DNA of 64,000 bases, taken from Colwellia sp. 1_MG-2023. Its GTDB lineage: Bacteria; Pseudomonadota; Gammaproteobacteria; Enterobacterales; Alteromonadaceae. The notes beneath the pieces are model-generated. The model ran no database searches and had not been told where the DNA came from. It was given only the letters and a program-made list of their open reading frames with translations. The stretch is from NCBI RefSeq assembly GCF_030546755.1, contig NZ_JAUOPE010000002.1, forward strand, positions 327,301 to 391,300. The letters run 5' to 3'. Position numbers and translations under genes: made by a program. Positions 39,118 through 48,953 of this stretch are shown here, piece after piece. Numbering within the stretch: the stretch's first letter is position 1; every line of letters starts with the position of its first letter.

Positions 39118-39145
39118 TTGTACCTAACTATAGGCGTTGTATACT
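39118..39145 (+). promoter_or_regulatory. candidate sigma-70 promoter of rraA
   Basis: TTGTAC at 39118-39123, a 16-base spacer, and TATACT at 39140-39145, about 46 bases before the rraA ATG. Confidence 0.55.
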
Positions 39146-39191
39146 CTTATTGAAAAATAATTCGCAAAACAATTAAATTAGGAAAACTACA

Positions 39192-39677
39192 ATGGAATAT
39201 AATACTTCAGAGTTATGTAATATTTACGCTGATTTAGTTGACGTGTTAGAACCTATTTTTTGCAACTATGGCGGTCGTAGTTCATTTGGTGGTACTGTTG
39301 TTACCATTAAGTGTTTTGAAAGCAACGGAATTATTGAGCAATTAGCGCAAACTGACGGAACAGGTAAAGTACTTGTGATTGACGGCGGTGGTTCAACACG
39401 ACGTGCCTTAATCGACGTTAACATAGCAGAAACCGCAGCGAGCAATAATTGGGAAGGCATTATTTGCTACGGTAGTGTCAGGGATGTTGACGCACTTGAA
39501 GAGATTGATCTTGGTATTCAGGGGTTAGTGTCTATTCCTGTTGGTGCAACCGATACAGATCATGGTGAAAGCGACTTAGCAGTAAATTTTGCTGGCGTTA
39601 CTTTCTTACCTGATGATCATGTATACGCAGATAATACCGGCATTATACTTTCTCCTGAGCCGTTAGATATTGAATAG
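39192..39677 (+). CDS. rraA: RNase E activity regulator RraA
   Basis: 161 residues, as in E. coli RraA. Trimeric protein that binds RNase E and slows RNA decay; formerly called MenG. Family marks: [87 protein letters not shown], and [16 protein letters not shown]. In E. coli it follows hslVU; here the chemoreceptor and a phosphodiesterase gene have been placed between them. Confidence 0.96.
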   Translation: MEYNTSELCNIYADLVDVLEPIFCNYGGRSSFGGTVVTIKCFESNGIIEQLAQTDGTGKVLVIDGGGSTRRALIDVNIAETAASNNWEGIICYGSVRDVDALEEIDLGIQGLVSIPVGATDTDHGESDLAVNFAGVTFLPDDHVYADNTGIILSPEPLDIE

Positions 39678-39682
39678 AAATG

Positions 39683-41791
39683 TTAAGCTGTTTGGTCAGC
39701 GTTACTTTGCCATTTTACAAGCCAGGTTGATACATCATTAATATTAAGCCCTTGATGAATCGAATTCCCTTGCGCAATATCGCCACCTATTCCTAGGTAT
39801 GATGTTTCAATATCTCGATTATTAATACCCACGGCAACAATAGGTATATCCATTTTACGAATTAAGTTGATTAAGGCATTCACTATCGTTTTTTCCGATT
39901 GCGCGTGTTGTTCATTATTTAACAAAGCACAATCAATTTTTACTTGCTGAATTGACGTTCTTCTTAGATATCTTAAAGACTCGTAACTACCCGAAAAATT
40001 ATCTATGGATATTTTAACGCCTATCGCTTTTAATTGATCAACCATCATTCGAGCTCTAAATGCTGAATCAAGTAATACTTGTTCACTTAATTCAATAATT
40101 AAATATTCTACTGATATAGCCGCTTTTTTCGCACATTGTTCAATAAAATCGGTTAGCTCGGTTTCTAACAGATCTTTACTAGACAAATTAATTGCCACAG
40201 ATTCTTTGATGCCCATTTGATGCATCGTAGATAACAATTGAAAGGCTTGCGTTATCATTTGCTTAGTCAGCTGATATATCTCGCCACTAAATTCTGCTAT
40301 TTCATTAAATTCATGAGGCGATAAACGAACGCCATTATTGTCTTGCCATTCTAGCGACAGCTCAAAACCTTTTAATTGTTTAGTTATTAAGGAGACTTGC
40401 GGTTGAGCACGCCAAGTAATACGTTGATGAATAATATCTTGTTTTAGCTTTTCCATTTTCGCCAATTGGCGTTCAGTATAAATAGCCGTTTGCGGATTAA
40501 AATAGCTAAGCATTTCATGCTGACTTTCGCTTGATAATAACGCGTCACTTGCTTGAGCAATTAATTGTTCAATATCTTGCTTACTACCCTCTGAAATAGC
40601 GACACCAAAAGCTAATTCAAAGTTCAAAGAAAAACTTTTAAAACTCATAGCCTGAGGTACTGCTGTCACTAGTTTTTGACAAATATCTTCAACGACAATT
40701 TTTACCGGATGGTTCGATAAACTGGCATCAAGTACAATAAGAAAATCCAGCCCTTGTAAGCGTGAAATACGTACTGGTGAGGTATCATCATTGAAGTTCA
40801 TTAATAATGATTCATTGCTAACACATTTTTGTAAATTAAACGCCAATTGCAATAACAAAATATCAGAATTTTGATGACCAAGGACTTTATTTACTTGATA
40901 AAAATTGAGCGGTTTAAAAACAATGGCAACAAAATTACGCTCAGTTTTTTTGCTAATCGCCCGCTTTAAACAAAATAAACTCTGCTGGTAACTCGGTAAA
41001 TTCGTTATAGGATCAAGGGTAATAGCCGAAAAATTAGCATTAGAATGTTCGCGCTCATTATCACGAGTAAAGTCGTTTAATTTGCCTTGTATAACATCAA
41101 CTATCCCCCAGCAGCCATTTATAATCGCAAAAAGATAACTTAAAACACTTAAGGTGATCACTAAGGTAATAGAGGCTTGAACATTCAGCCAGAAATATAA
41201 TGCCACTCCGTAGCAAACAAACGCAATACATAAAGCAGAAATTCGGATTTTACTTGCTTTATTCGCTTGAGATTTTAAAGCAGTCATTACCGTTGCACCA
41301 GTAAATAGCGCTAAAAACACTAACCACAACTGAAAAACATCTATCTCTCGTAAGAAGAAAATTGCGCTAATAAAAGAGCAGCATACGCCAACCATCAACC
41401 AAATTAATGGGTGTGTTAAACGATGTTTAGTAAGGTTTGTTTGTAGCCATAAAAATGCCGACAACACAAAAATAGCAGCAGAAATCAATAACGCTGAATG
41501 TTGCCACTGGGTTAAATAGGAAAAGCTATAAAATTGAAATAATAAAGCCAGGGTAAGTAGCGAAAGTAAGCGCCACTTTACCAACAAAAGAGGCTTTAAT
41601 AACGCCATAATAATCAATAAAGGTAAGCTCAACCCCAAAATAAAAGCAATACTAAACTCAGCAAAACTATATGTAGGTAAACTTTCAATTTGAGCCGATG
41701 CAGACACAGGAAGTTGCACAAAGAAAAAGCTAGAAACAGCTAGCCAAAATTGTTTTAAAACAACACGAAAGCGAAATGTACTATTGTGCAT
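39683..41791 (-). CDS. membrane protein with degenerate GGDEF and EAL domains
   Basis: 702 residues. Signal-like N-terminus, then about seven membrane helices to residue 235. The GGDEF domain has QGLDF in place of the signature (SRLQGLDFLIVLD). In the EAL domain EAL is ELS (FELSLEW), DDFGTGYSS is DNFSGSYES, and AEGVE is AVGIN, so at least two catalytic acids are missing. I infer a non-catalytic protein, perhaps a c-di-GMP receptor or a CsrD/MshH-like regulator. It ends five bases from rraA, which is convergent. Confidence 0.82.
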   Translation of the reverse strand: MHNSTFRFRVVLKQFWLAVSSFFFVQLPVSASAQIESLPTYSFAEFSIAFILGLSLPLLIIMALLKPLLLVKWRLLSLLTLALLFQFYSFSYLTQWQHSALLISAAIFVLSAFLWLQTNLTKHRLTHPLIWLMVGVCCSFISAIFFLREIDVFQLWLVFLALFTGATVMTALKSQANKASKIRISALCIAFVCYGVALYFWLNVQASITLVITLSVLSYLFAIINGCWGIVDVIQGKLNDFTRDNEREHSNANFSAITLDPITNLPSYQQSLFCLKRAISKKTERNFVAIVFKPLNFYQVNKVLGHQNSDILLLQLAFNLQKCVSNESLLMNFNDDTSPVRISRLQGLDFLIVLDASLSNHPVKIVVEDICQKLVTAVPQAMSFKSFSLNFELAFGVAISEGSKQDIEQLIAQASDALLSSESQHEMLSYFNPQTAIYTERQLAKMEKLKQDIIHQRITWRAQPQVSLITKQLKGFELSLEWQDNNGVRLSPHEFNEIAEFSGEIYQLTKQMITQAFQLLSTMHQMGIKESVAINLSSKDLLETELTDFIEQCAKKAAISVEYLIIELSEQVLLDSAFRARMMVDQLKAIGVKISIDNFSGSYESLRYLRRTSIQQVKIDCALLNNEQHAQSEKTIVNALINLIRKMDIPIVAVGINNRDIETSYLGIGGDIAQGNSIHQGLNINDVSTWLVKWQSNADQTA

Positions 41792-41887
41792 GATTAACCT
41801 TAAAGCATTTATACCGCAATACTATCTGTGTTTAGACTAATCAATACGAAGACTTTTGTACAGCGATCTGCATGAATCAAGTGTTAG

Positions 41888-43132
41888 TTAAAGCACTCTC
41901 TTACCCGCTTTAAATAAAGTTACTAAAGGATTTACGCCAAATTGATAACATAGTTCTGCGGGCTGTTTTATATCCCAACAAGCAATATCGGCATCAAAGC
42001 CCACGGCTAATTGTCCTTTAGCGCTAGACAGACCAAGTGCTTTTGCGCCATGACAAGTAACCCCCGCTAGTGCTTCAACCGGCGTTAATCTAAAGAAAGT
42101 ACACGCCATATTTAACATTAATTGCAAATTATTTATCGGTGACGAACCAGGGTTAGCATCTGTGGCAATTGCCATAGGCACTTGGTGCTGTCTTAATAAA
42201 TCAACGGGTGGTAATTGAGTTTCTCTCAGAAAATAAAAGGCGCCCGGTAATAGCACGGCCGTCATATCTGCCTGTTTCATAGCAGATATCCCCACTTCAT
42301 CGATAAACTCAATATGATCGGATGAAAGCGCGTTATATTTGGCCGCTAATTCACTGCCACCTAAATTTGATAATTGCTCGGCATGTATTTTTACTGGTAA
42401 GCCTAACGCTTGCGCACACATAAAAACTCGTTCGGTTTGAGCGAGATTAAATCCTATTCCTTCACAAAAAATATCGACAGCATCGGCTAATTGCTCTTGC
42501 GCAACCTTAGGGAGCATTTCATTACAAACCAAATCAATGTATTCGTCAGGTTTGTCTTTATATTCTAATGGTAGAGCATGAGCCCCTAAAAAGGTACGTT
42601 TAATGGTAACGGGTAATGTTTTGCCAAGCATACCTGCAACTTTTAACATTTTGATTTCGTTATCTACATCAAGTCCATAGCCTGATTTAATTTCTACCGT
42701 GGTAACGCCTTGCTGATGAAGTGCCGTTAAACGTTTTAGCGCGGTTTCAAATAAAGATTGCTCACTGGCTTTTCGAGTGGCAGACACCGTTGAAACTATG
42801 CCACCGCCTGCATTAGCGATTTCTTCATAGCTTTTACCTTCTAGGCGCATTTCAAATTCATTGGCACGATCACCACCGTAAACTAAATGAGTATGGCAAT
42901 CGACCAAACCAGGCGTTAACCATTGATTATCGCCATCAATAACCGCAACAGAATCTTTATCATAAGGGGGTAAATCAGTTGCTTTTCCTAGCCAAGCAAT
43001 TTTGCCATCACTTACCGCTAGAGCAGCGTTTTCAACAACACCGTAACCGGCAGAACCTTCAGACATAGTGGCTAAATTCACATTAACAAAAAGGGTTTGC
43101 CAGTTTACAGATGAGAACAAAGGGGAAGTCAT
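41888..43132 (-). CDS. hutI: imidazolonepropionase
   Basis: About 414 residues from the ATG at 43132; an upstream in-frame start at 43186 would add residues not seen in the family. Third enzyme of histidine degradation, opening imidazolone-propionate to formimino-glutamate. Amidohydrolase metal motif [47 protein letters not shown] and [10 protein letters not shown]. Divergent from hutCHU, with the shared operator region between them. Confidence 0.95.
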   Translation of the reverse strand: MTSPLFSSVNWQTLFVNVNLATMSEGSAGYGVVENAALAVSDGKIAWLGKATDLPPYDKDSVAVIDGDNQWLTPGLVDCHTHLVYGGDRANEFEMRLEGKSYEEIANAGGGIVSTVSATRKASEQSLFETALKRLTALHQQGVTTVEIKSGYGLDVDNEIKMLKVAGMLGKTLPVTIKRTFLGAHALPLEYKDKPDEYIDLVCNEMLPKVAQEQLADAVDIFCEGIGFNLAQTERVFMCAQALGLPVKIHAEQLSNLGGSELAAKYNALSSDHIEFIDEVGISAMKQADMTAVLLPGAFYFLRETQLPPVDLLRQHQVPMAIATDANPGSSPINNLQLMLNMACTFFRLTPVEALAGVTCHGAKALGLSSAKGQLAVGFDADIACWDIKQPAELCYQFGVNPLVTLFKAGKRVL

Positions 43133-43242
43133 GATAAATAATCCAAAGTTTAATTGTTGAAAAAAGGGTCTAGGCTTTATGAACAATCAGTAAATTTTAA
43201 TGTAATGAGTATCACTTTACTCGATAGTGAAAACATTCGCAA

Positions 43243-43260
43243 TAGTTGTATATACAACTA
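43243..43260. promoter_or_regulatory. HutC-type operator 1, overlapping the hutI promoter
   Basis: Perfect 18-bp palindrome TAGTTGTATATACAACTA. Its core TTGTATATACAA matches the known HutC binding pattern (TTGTATNNACAA-like palindrome). It covers the -10 box of the hutI promoter on the minus strand. Confidence 0.8.
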
Positions 43261-43277
43261 TTGACATAACGAAACAA
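43249..43277 (-). promoter_or_regulatory. candidate hutI promoter
   Basis: On the minus strand TTGTTT (43277-43272), 17 bases, TATATA (43254-43249). The -10 box lies inside operator 1, so repressor binding would block it directly. Confidence 0.6.
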
Positions 43278-43285
43278 CCATGAGA

Positions 43286-43297
43286 TTGTATATACAA
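43286..43297. promoter_or_regulatory. HutC-type operator 2, before hutC
   Basis: Palindrome TTGTATATACAA, identical to the core of operator 1. The centres are 40 bp apart, close to four helical turns, allowing same-face binding. TATATA within it could be the -10 of the hutC promoter, although no good -35 is found at 17 bases; a consensus TTGACA lies at 43261-43266. Confidence 0.75.
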
Positions 43298-43345
43298 GAA
43301 TACAGCAATATCACCATTATATATTAAATATTGGAAATCTTATCG

Positions 43346-44056
43346 ATGACGCAAGTAAAAACAGCAAAATTTACCATCATTAAAGATCACATTTGCAAAA
43401 TGATCGAATCAGGTGAATGGCTTCAGCACAGTAAAGTCCCTTCTGAAAATGTACTGGCTGAACAATTTTCAGTCAGTAGAATGACTGCTCGCCGTGCCTT
43501 GCAAGAATTAACTGAGCAAGGCTTACTTGTACGAACCCAAGGAGCTGGCACCTTTGTCGCTACCTTTAAATCGCAATCATCATTATTAGAAATCCGCAAC
43601 ATTGCTGATGAAATTCAAGACCGAGGTCATCAACATCACGCCCAACAAATCGAATTAATCGCCGTTGATGTCAATCATGAATTAGCTATTTTGTTAGGTT
43701 TAAAAGAAGGTGAGAATGTTTATTATTCTGAAGTTTTACACTTTGAAAATAATGAGCCGATTCAACTAGAGCAACGCTACGTTAACCCTAAATTAGTTCC
43801 TGATTATTTACAGCAAAATTTTGCTGACATTACCCCTCATGAATATTTATCGAGTGAAGCGCCTTTAACCGAGGCAACCAATGAAGTTGAAGCCGTTTTA
43901 GCAAATCATGAAACCTGTTCACATTTGCTAATAGATTCAACAACCCCTTGTTTACAAGTTAAGCGTCGCACCTGGTCTAGTAAAGGTGTTGTCAGTTTAG
44001 CAATATTAACGGCACCCGGTGATAAATACCGTTTAGGTAGCCATTTAGTTTTTTAA
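43346..44056 (+). CDS. hutC: histidine utilisation repressor HutC
   Basis: 236 residues from the ATG at 43346 with GGAA upstream. GntR-family: winged helix in residues 10-75 (VPSENVLAEQFSVSRMTARR, GLLVRTQGAGTFVA) and UTRA ligand domain from about 85. The known inducer of HutC is urocanate. It lies first in hutC-hutH-hutU and faces hutI across two matching palindromes, so it should repress both units and itself. Confidence 0.93.
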   Translation: MTQVKTAKFTIIKDHICKMIESGEWLQHSKVPSENVLAEQFSVSRMTARRALQELTEQGLLVRTQGAGTFVATFKSQSSLLEIRNIADEIQDRGHQHHAQQIELIAVDVNHELAILLGLKEGENVYYSEVLHFENNEPIQLEQRYVNPKLVPDYLQQNFADITPHEYLSSEAPLTEATNEVEAVLANHETCSHLLIDSTTPCLQVKRRTWSSKGVVSLAILTAPGDKYRLGSHLVF

Positions 44057-44071
44057 TTTTGGAGCAATAAT

Positions 44072-45589
44072 ATGACGTTTAAATATGGTGTAGACCGTTT
44101 AAATCTTGATATTGTTAATGATATTGCTAACGGCAATATCAAGGCTGAACTTTGCCAAGAAGCATTAGATAAAATTAACACAAGTAGACAACGTGTAGAA
44201 AAAATGGCCGCTTCAGACAAAGCGGTATATGGCATTAACACTGGATTTGGCCCTTTATGCGATACGCAAATATCACCTGAAGACACAAATTTATTACAGA
44301 AAAACTTACTAATAACTCATGCTGTTGGTGTAGGCGAACCAATAGCTAAAGAAATATCTAAGTTAATGTTAATTACTAAAGTACACGCATTAAGCCAAGG
44401 CTTTTCAGGCATTCGATTAGAGACAGTTGAAAGAATGTTGGCTTTTATCGAACTTGATTTAATACCTGTAGTACCTGAACAAGGCTCCGTAGGTGCATCG
44501 GGAGATTTAGCGCCCTTATCTCACTTATTTTTACCTTTGTTGGGTGAAGGTGAGTTTTGGGATAATAAGTCGGGACAAACTGGTAAAACAGTTCCTGCAG
44601 CTCAAGTATTAAAAGAGCACGGACTCGCGCCAATAGAATTACATGCGAAAGAAGGCTTAGCGTTAATTAACGGTACTCAGTTTATTTTATCGCATGGCAT
44701 CACGGCCTTAACTAAAATGCGTTACTTATTAGATCTCGCCGATTTAACAGGTGCGATGAGTATTGAAGGTATGCAAGGTAGCGAATCTCCCTTCAGAGAT
44801 GAACTTCACCAAACTCGTGCATTTAAAGGTAATTTAGTAGTTGCTGCCCGTATGAGAAGTTTTTTTAAAGACTCGCAAAACATGTCTGCTCATGAAGAGT
44901 GTGATCGCGTACAAGACCCATACTCTCTACGTTGTATTCCACAAGTGCATGGCGCATCTCGAAATGCCTATTATCATTTGGAAGAATTAGTTGAAATTGA
45001 AATGAACTCAGTGACTGATAACCCAATAGTTATTAGTAGTGAAGAAGCTATCTCAGGTGGTAGTTTCCACGGACAACCACTTGCTATGGTTCTTGATTAC
45101 GTTTCTATTGCTGCTGCAGAGCTGGGTAATATTTCTGATCGTCGCTGTTATTTATTATTAGAAGGTTTACACGGTTTACCGAGGTTATTAACTACTGCTG
45201 GCGGTTTAAACTCAGGAATGATGATCCCACAATATGCAACCGCTGCTTTAGTGACAGAAAACAAGTCACTGTGTTTTCCACCATCCGCCGATAGTGTGCC
45301 TACTTCAATGGGTCAAGAAGACCATGTTTCTATGGGCAGTATTTCAGGTAGAAAGCTCAATCAAATATTAGGCAACTTAGAAAAAATTCTCGCCATCGAA
45401 TTAATGTATGCAGCACAGGCTATTGAGTTCAGACGCCCGAATAAATGTTCAGACATTATTGAACAGAACCACCAATTGATTCGAGAAAAAGTGAGTAAGC
45501 TAGAAGAAGATAGACTGTTAAAGCCAGATATTGATGCCATGATCACCTTAGTAAAATCTCAAGCACTTATCGTTAATTTTAACCAATAA
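44072..45589 (+). CDS. hutH: histidine ammonia-lyase
   Basis: 505 residues. Converts histidine to urocanate and ammonia. The Ala142-Ser143-Gly144 triad in GSVGASGDLAPLSH forms the MIO prosthetic group; YGINTGFGPLCDT carries the catalytic Tyr; other family marks are EGMQGSESPFRDELHQTRAF, QDPYSLRCIPQVHGA, EMNSVTDNPI and PSADSVPTSMGQEDHVSM. Preceded by GGAG, 15 bases after hutC. Confidence 0.97.
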   Translation: MTFKYGVDRLNLDIVNDIANGNIKAELCQEALDKINTSRQRVEKMAASDKAVYGINTGFGPLCDTQISPEDTNLLQKNLLITHAVGVGEPIAKEISKLMLITKVHALSQGFSGIRLETVERMLAFIELDLIPVVPEQGSVGASGDLAPLSHLFLPLLGEGEFWDNKSGQTGKTVPAAQVLKEHGLAPIELHAKEGLALINGTQFILSHGITALTKMRYLLDLADLTGAMSIEGMQGSESPFRDELHQTRAFKGNLVVAARMRSFFKDSQNMSAHEECDRVQDPYSLRCIPQVHGASRNAYYHLEELVEIEMNSVTDNPIVISSEEAISGGSFHGQPLAMVLDYVSIAAAELGNISDRRCYLLLEGLHGLPRLLTTAGGLNSGMMIPQYATAALVTENKSLCFPPSADSVPTSMGQEDHVSMGSISGRKLNQILGNLEKILAIELMYAAQAIEFRRPNKCSDIIEQNHQLIREKVSKLEEDRLLKPDIDAMITLVKSQALIVNFNQ

Positions 45590-45605
45590 TAAAGGGGATA
45601 TGACT

Positions 45606-47618
45606 ATGACTGATCCAATGACTTTCAAAGAAGAAATTAAGCAAGGTATCCCAAGTGATTTACCGCCAGCAAAGCCTTACCCTGTAAATGCGAACCGTGC
45701 ACCTAAACGTAAAGACATTTTAACGGTTGAGGAAAAACAGTTAGCGGTACGAAATGCATTACGTTACTTCCCAAAAGCATGGCATCAAGAATTAGCCACT
45801 GAATTTGCGCAAGAATTAAAAGATTTTGGCCGTATTTATATGTACCGCTTTAAGCCTAGCTATCATTTACAAGCGCGCTCAGTAACAGATTATCCGGCTA
45901 AATGTCAGCAAGCGGCAGCCATTATGTTAATGGTTGATAACAACTTAGATCCTGCCGTTGCTCAGCATCCTGAAGAATTAATTACCTATGGTGGTAACGG
46001 TGCTGTTTTCCAAAACTGGGCACAATACTTATTAGCGATGAAGTATTTAAGTGAAATGGAAAGCGATCAAACACTGCATATTTATTCTGGTCACCCTATG
46101 GGGTTATTTCCATCCAGTGAAGATGCACCACGTGTTGTTGTGACCAATGGCATGATGATACCTAACTACTCTCAACCTGATGACTGGGAAAAATTTAATG
46201 CTTTAGGGGTTACTCAATACGGTCAAATGACTGCGGGTTCATTTATGTACATTGGTCCACAAGGCATAGTACATGGCACAACCATCACGGTGATGAACGC
46301 GTTTCGTAAAGTCCTAAATAAAGGTGAAAAACCACAAGGTAAAATTTTCCTGACTGCCGGTTTAGGCGGCATGAGTGGCGCACAACCTAAAGCGGGTAAC
46401 ATTGCTAACTGTATAACGGTTTGTGCTGAAGTGAATGCTAATGCTGCCACTAAACGCCATCAACAAGGTTGGGTGGATGAATTAATTGACAATATGGATG
46501 AGCTCATCAGCCGAGTTAAAAAAGCGCAAGCCAATGGTGAAGTGGTATCTATTGCCTATATAGGTAACATTGTAAATGTCTGGGAAAGCTTTTATGAGCA
46601 AGACATTTACGTACACTTAGGCTCAGATCAAACTTCACTTCATAACCCGTGGTCTGGCGGCTACTACCCAGTAGATATTAGCTATGAAGAATCAAACCGT
46701 TTGATTCGTGAAGAGCCAGAAGTATTTAAACAAAAGGTACAAGCAACCTTGAAGCGCCATGCTGATGCCGTGAATAAACACACTGCTCGTGGTACTTATT
46801 TCTTTGATTACGGCAATGCCTTTTTACTTGAAGCATCTCGCGCTGGTGGCGATGTGATGGCTGAAAATGGCCTTGACTTTAAATACCCATCATACGTACA
46901 AGATATTTTAGGTCCCATGTGTTTTGATTATGGTTTTGGTCCGTTCCGCTGGGTTTGCGCGTCGGGTAAACCAGAAGACTTAGATAAAACCGATGCTATC
47001 GCAGCCCAAGTGCTGAAAAAAATCATGCAAGAATCCCCCGAAGAAATTCAGCAACAAATGCAAGATAACATTACTTGGATAGAAGATGCGAAGCAAAATA
47101 AGTTAGTAGTAGGTTCTCAAGCACGTATTCTTTATGCTGATGCTCAAGGCCGTATGGAAATAGCGAACGCGTTTAACGATGCCATTGCTGCGGGAGAAAT
47201 TGGCCCTGTAGTGCTTGGTCGTGATCACCATGATGTTTCAGGTACTGATTCACCCTTTAGAGAAACTTCAAACATTTATGACGGTAGTCGTTTCACTGCT
47301 GATATGGCTATTCACAATGTGATTGGTGATAGTTTCCGTGGTGCGACATGGGTTTCTATCCACAATGGTGGCGGTGTTGGTTGGGGGGAAGTCACTAACG
47401 GTGGTTTTGGTATGTTACTTGACGGCACTGAAGCAGCCGAACGCCGATTAAAATCAATGTTATTATTTGATGTTAACAACGGCATTGCCCGTCGAAGCTG
47501 GGCACGTAACGAAGAAGCCAACTTTGCGATTAAACGTGAAATGGCGCGTACCCCTAAACTTAAAGTGACTTTAGCTAACATAGTGGAAGATGATATTTTA
47601 AATAACTTATCACTGTAG
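45606..47618 (+). CDS. hutU: urocanate hydratase, long form
   Basis: 670 residues from the ATG at 45606, which is eight bases past AGGGG (an ATG at 45600 is too close). Hydrates urocanate to imidazolone-propionate using tightly bound NAD+. Clear signature stretches: ITYGGNGAVFQNWAQYLLA, YSGHPMGLFPSS, GGMSGAQPKAGNIAN, SDQTSLHNPWSGGYYPV, FDYGNAFLLEASRAGG, GPFRWVCASGKPEDL. Most bacterial HutU are about 555 residues; this version has extra sequence at both ends and length like animal UROC1. It closes hutCHU, followed by a hairpin. Confidence 0.95.
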   Translation: MTDPMTFKEEIKQGIPSDLPPAKPYPVNANRAPKRKDILTVEEKQLAVRNALRYFPKAWHQELATEFAQELKDFGRIYMYRFKPSYHLQARSVTDYPAKCQQAAAIMLMVDNNLDPAVAQHPEELITYGGNGAVFQNWAQYLLAMKYLSEMESDQTLHIYSGHPMGLFPSSEDAPRVVVTNGMMIPNYSQPDDWEKFNALGVTQYGQMTAGSFMYIGPQGIVHGTTITVMNAFRKVLNKGEKPQGKIFLTAGLGGMSGAQPKAGNIANCITVCAEVNANAATKRHQQGWVDELIDNMDELISRVKKAQANGEVVSIAYIGNIVNVWESFYEQDIYVHLGSDQTSLHNPWSGGYYPVDISYEESNRLIREEPEVFKQKVQATLKRHADAVNKHTARGTYFFDYGNAFLLEASRAGGDVMAENGLDFKYPSYVQDILGPMCFDYGFGPFRWVCASGKPEDLDKTDAIAAQVLKKIMQESPEEIQQQMQDNITWIEDAKQNKLVVGSQARILYADAQGRMEIANAFNDAIAAGEIGPVVLGRDHHDVSGTDSPFRETSNIYDGSRFTADMAIHNVIGDSFRGATWVSIHNGGGVGWGEVTNGGFGMLLDGTEAAERRLKSMLLFDVNNGIARRSWARNEEANFAIKREMARTPKLKVTLANIVEDDILNNLSL

Positions 47619-47648
47619 GTTGTTTACGCTAAATTCATACCTTTTAAA

Positions 47649-47676
47649 GATATAGCCGACATTTGTCGGCTATATC
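47649..47676. terminator. hairpin after hutU
   Basis: Perfect 13-bp arms GATATAGCCGACA (47649-47661) and TGTCGGCTATATC (47664-47676) with a 2-base loop. No strong T run immediately after, but AT-rich on both sides; probable terminator for hutCHU. Confidence 0.65.
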
Positions 47677-47805
47677 TTAATTAAACGTCTTTTTTAACTC
47701 ATTTACTTTACTGGTGACCTGCTACTTTGACCAATGAGATCAATTAGCGCTAAAAAGTTTTTAAAGCTATTTAGCCAAAGAAGTAAATCAGCATATTAAA
47801 GGTTA

Positions 47806-48027
47806 TTAGTGTTTTCGCTGATACGCACACCTTATTCGTGTGATGCCATGATAAAAACCAACCGTTATTAAAATACTCAGCAAATATATGCAAATAGCCT
47901 TAACATTAAAGTTTTCTTGCCAATAAATGCTCAATCCTTCACTTGAGCCGTAAAACAAATTGAGTATTAAAATATGGATAAAAAGATAAAGCGCTAAGAG
48001 AAAAAGTTTATTTTTTAAAATATGCAT
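47806..48027 (-). CDS. small putative two-helix membrane protein
   Basis: 73 residues, family not recognised. Two hydrophobic segments (LFLLALYLFIHILILNLF and AICIYLLSILITVGFYHGI) separated by a polar loop, and a basic C-terminus (RIRCAYQRKH), consistent with an inner-membrane protein with both ends inside. The ribosome site is weak (TAGG at a long distance). It sits beside the NAD-dependent epimerase-like gene; a chance frame in AT-rich DNA cannot be ruled out. Confidence 0.45.
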   Translation of the reverse strand: MHILKNKLFLLALYLFIHILILNLFYGSSEGLSIYWQENFNVKAICIYLLSILITVGFYHGITRIRCAYQRKH

Positions 48028-48070
48028 AAATTTATCAAGCCTAAAAATAACTAAAAGTCATTCAATTTTT

Positions 48071-48931
48071 CTAAGGTTGCTCAGCATTTATTAACCAAGC
48101 AACTAAATCATCATATTGATAATGATAGCCAAGGGTATCGCGTAATTTATCACTCAATACTTTCTTGCCTAATTCAACTTCAGAATGTTTATCAAACTTT
48201 GGCAAGGCAACATTTAAGGCTTTCGACGCAATCGTATAATAATGTTTTTTCGTTACTTGCATATCGCTTACGGCATTAAAAACACCTTTGATAGTGTTGC
48301 TCTTTAACATCAAAAGAATTTGGGCAACTAAATCAGCTTGATGAACCAAGTTAACGTATGCATTGGGGGATGTGAGTACTTTCTTATTTTTAAAGAAAAT
48401 ACCTGGATGTCTTTTAGGACCAACCAAGCCAGCGGCTCTAATAACAATACCTTGATTAGAAAATTCTAGAACATGCTGTTCAGCTTGAGTAAGCAATTTT
48501 ACTTTTTCAATCGTATATTTTAATTTAGTCAACTCATTAACATCACCAATTATACCTTCATAAACGGCTGTAGAACTGATCAGAATTACCTTGCTAACTT
48601 GGCGAAGTTCAGCCTGCTTAATAATAGCGGCAATGTTATCAGGGTAATCTTTTTTACCTTTTCTAAAACCTGGAGGTATACAAATAATCAAGGTATGACA
48701 ACTAAATATCGCCGAGGTCTTGGTATTAATATTGCCAAAGGGGATTGAAAGTATTTCAGCTTGAGCACCCAATTCATTAATCAACTTCAGCTTTTCCTGG
48801 TGCTGAGTCGTGGCAACTACTTGATATTGCTCTTGAACCAAGGCTTTAACTAGCGCTTTACCTAACCAACCACAGCCAATGATGCCAATGCTTATTTGCT
48901 CATTTTTTGTACCGTTTGTTTTAGCTTCCAT
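48071..48931 (-). CDS. NAD(P)-binding SDR/epimerase-like protein (YeeZ-like)
   Basis: About 286 residues from the ATG at 48931. Rossmann nucleotide site IGIIGCGWLGKALVKALV, which is GxGxxG; the segment KVILISSTAVYEGI resembles the strand and Ser/Tyr region of extended short-chain dehydrogenases, and the later part GVFNAVSDMQVTKKHYY follows that fold. Similar to E. coli YeeZ and other NAD-dependent epimerase-like proteins whose substrate is not known. Follows the NTF2-like gene after 22 bases. Confidence 0.75.
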   Translation of the reverse strand: MEAKTNGTKNEQISIGIIGCGWLGKALVKALVQEQYQVVATTQHQEKLKLINELGAQAEILSIPFGNINTKTSAIFSCHTLIICIPPGFRKGKKDYPDNIAAIIKQAELRQVSKVILISSTAVYEGIIGDVNELTKLKYTIEKVKLLTQAEQHVLEFSNQGIVIRAAGLVGPKRHPGIFFKNKKVLTSPNAYVNLVHQADLVAQILLMLKSNTIKGVFNAVSDMQVTKKHYYTIASKALNVALPKFDKHSEVELGKKVLSDKLRDTLGYHYQYDDLVAWLINAEQP

Positions 48932-48953
48932 CAAAATAAACTCATTATTAAGG

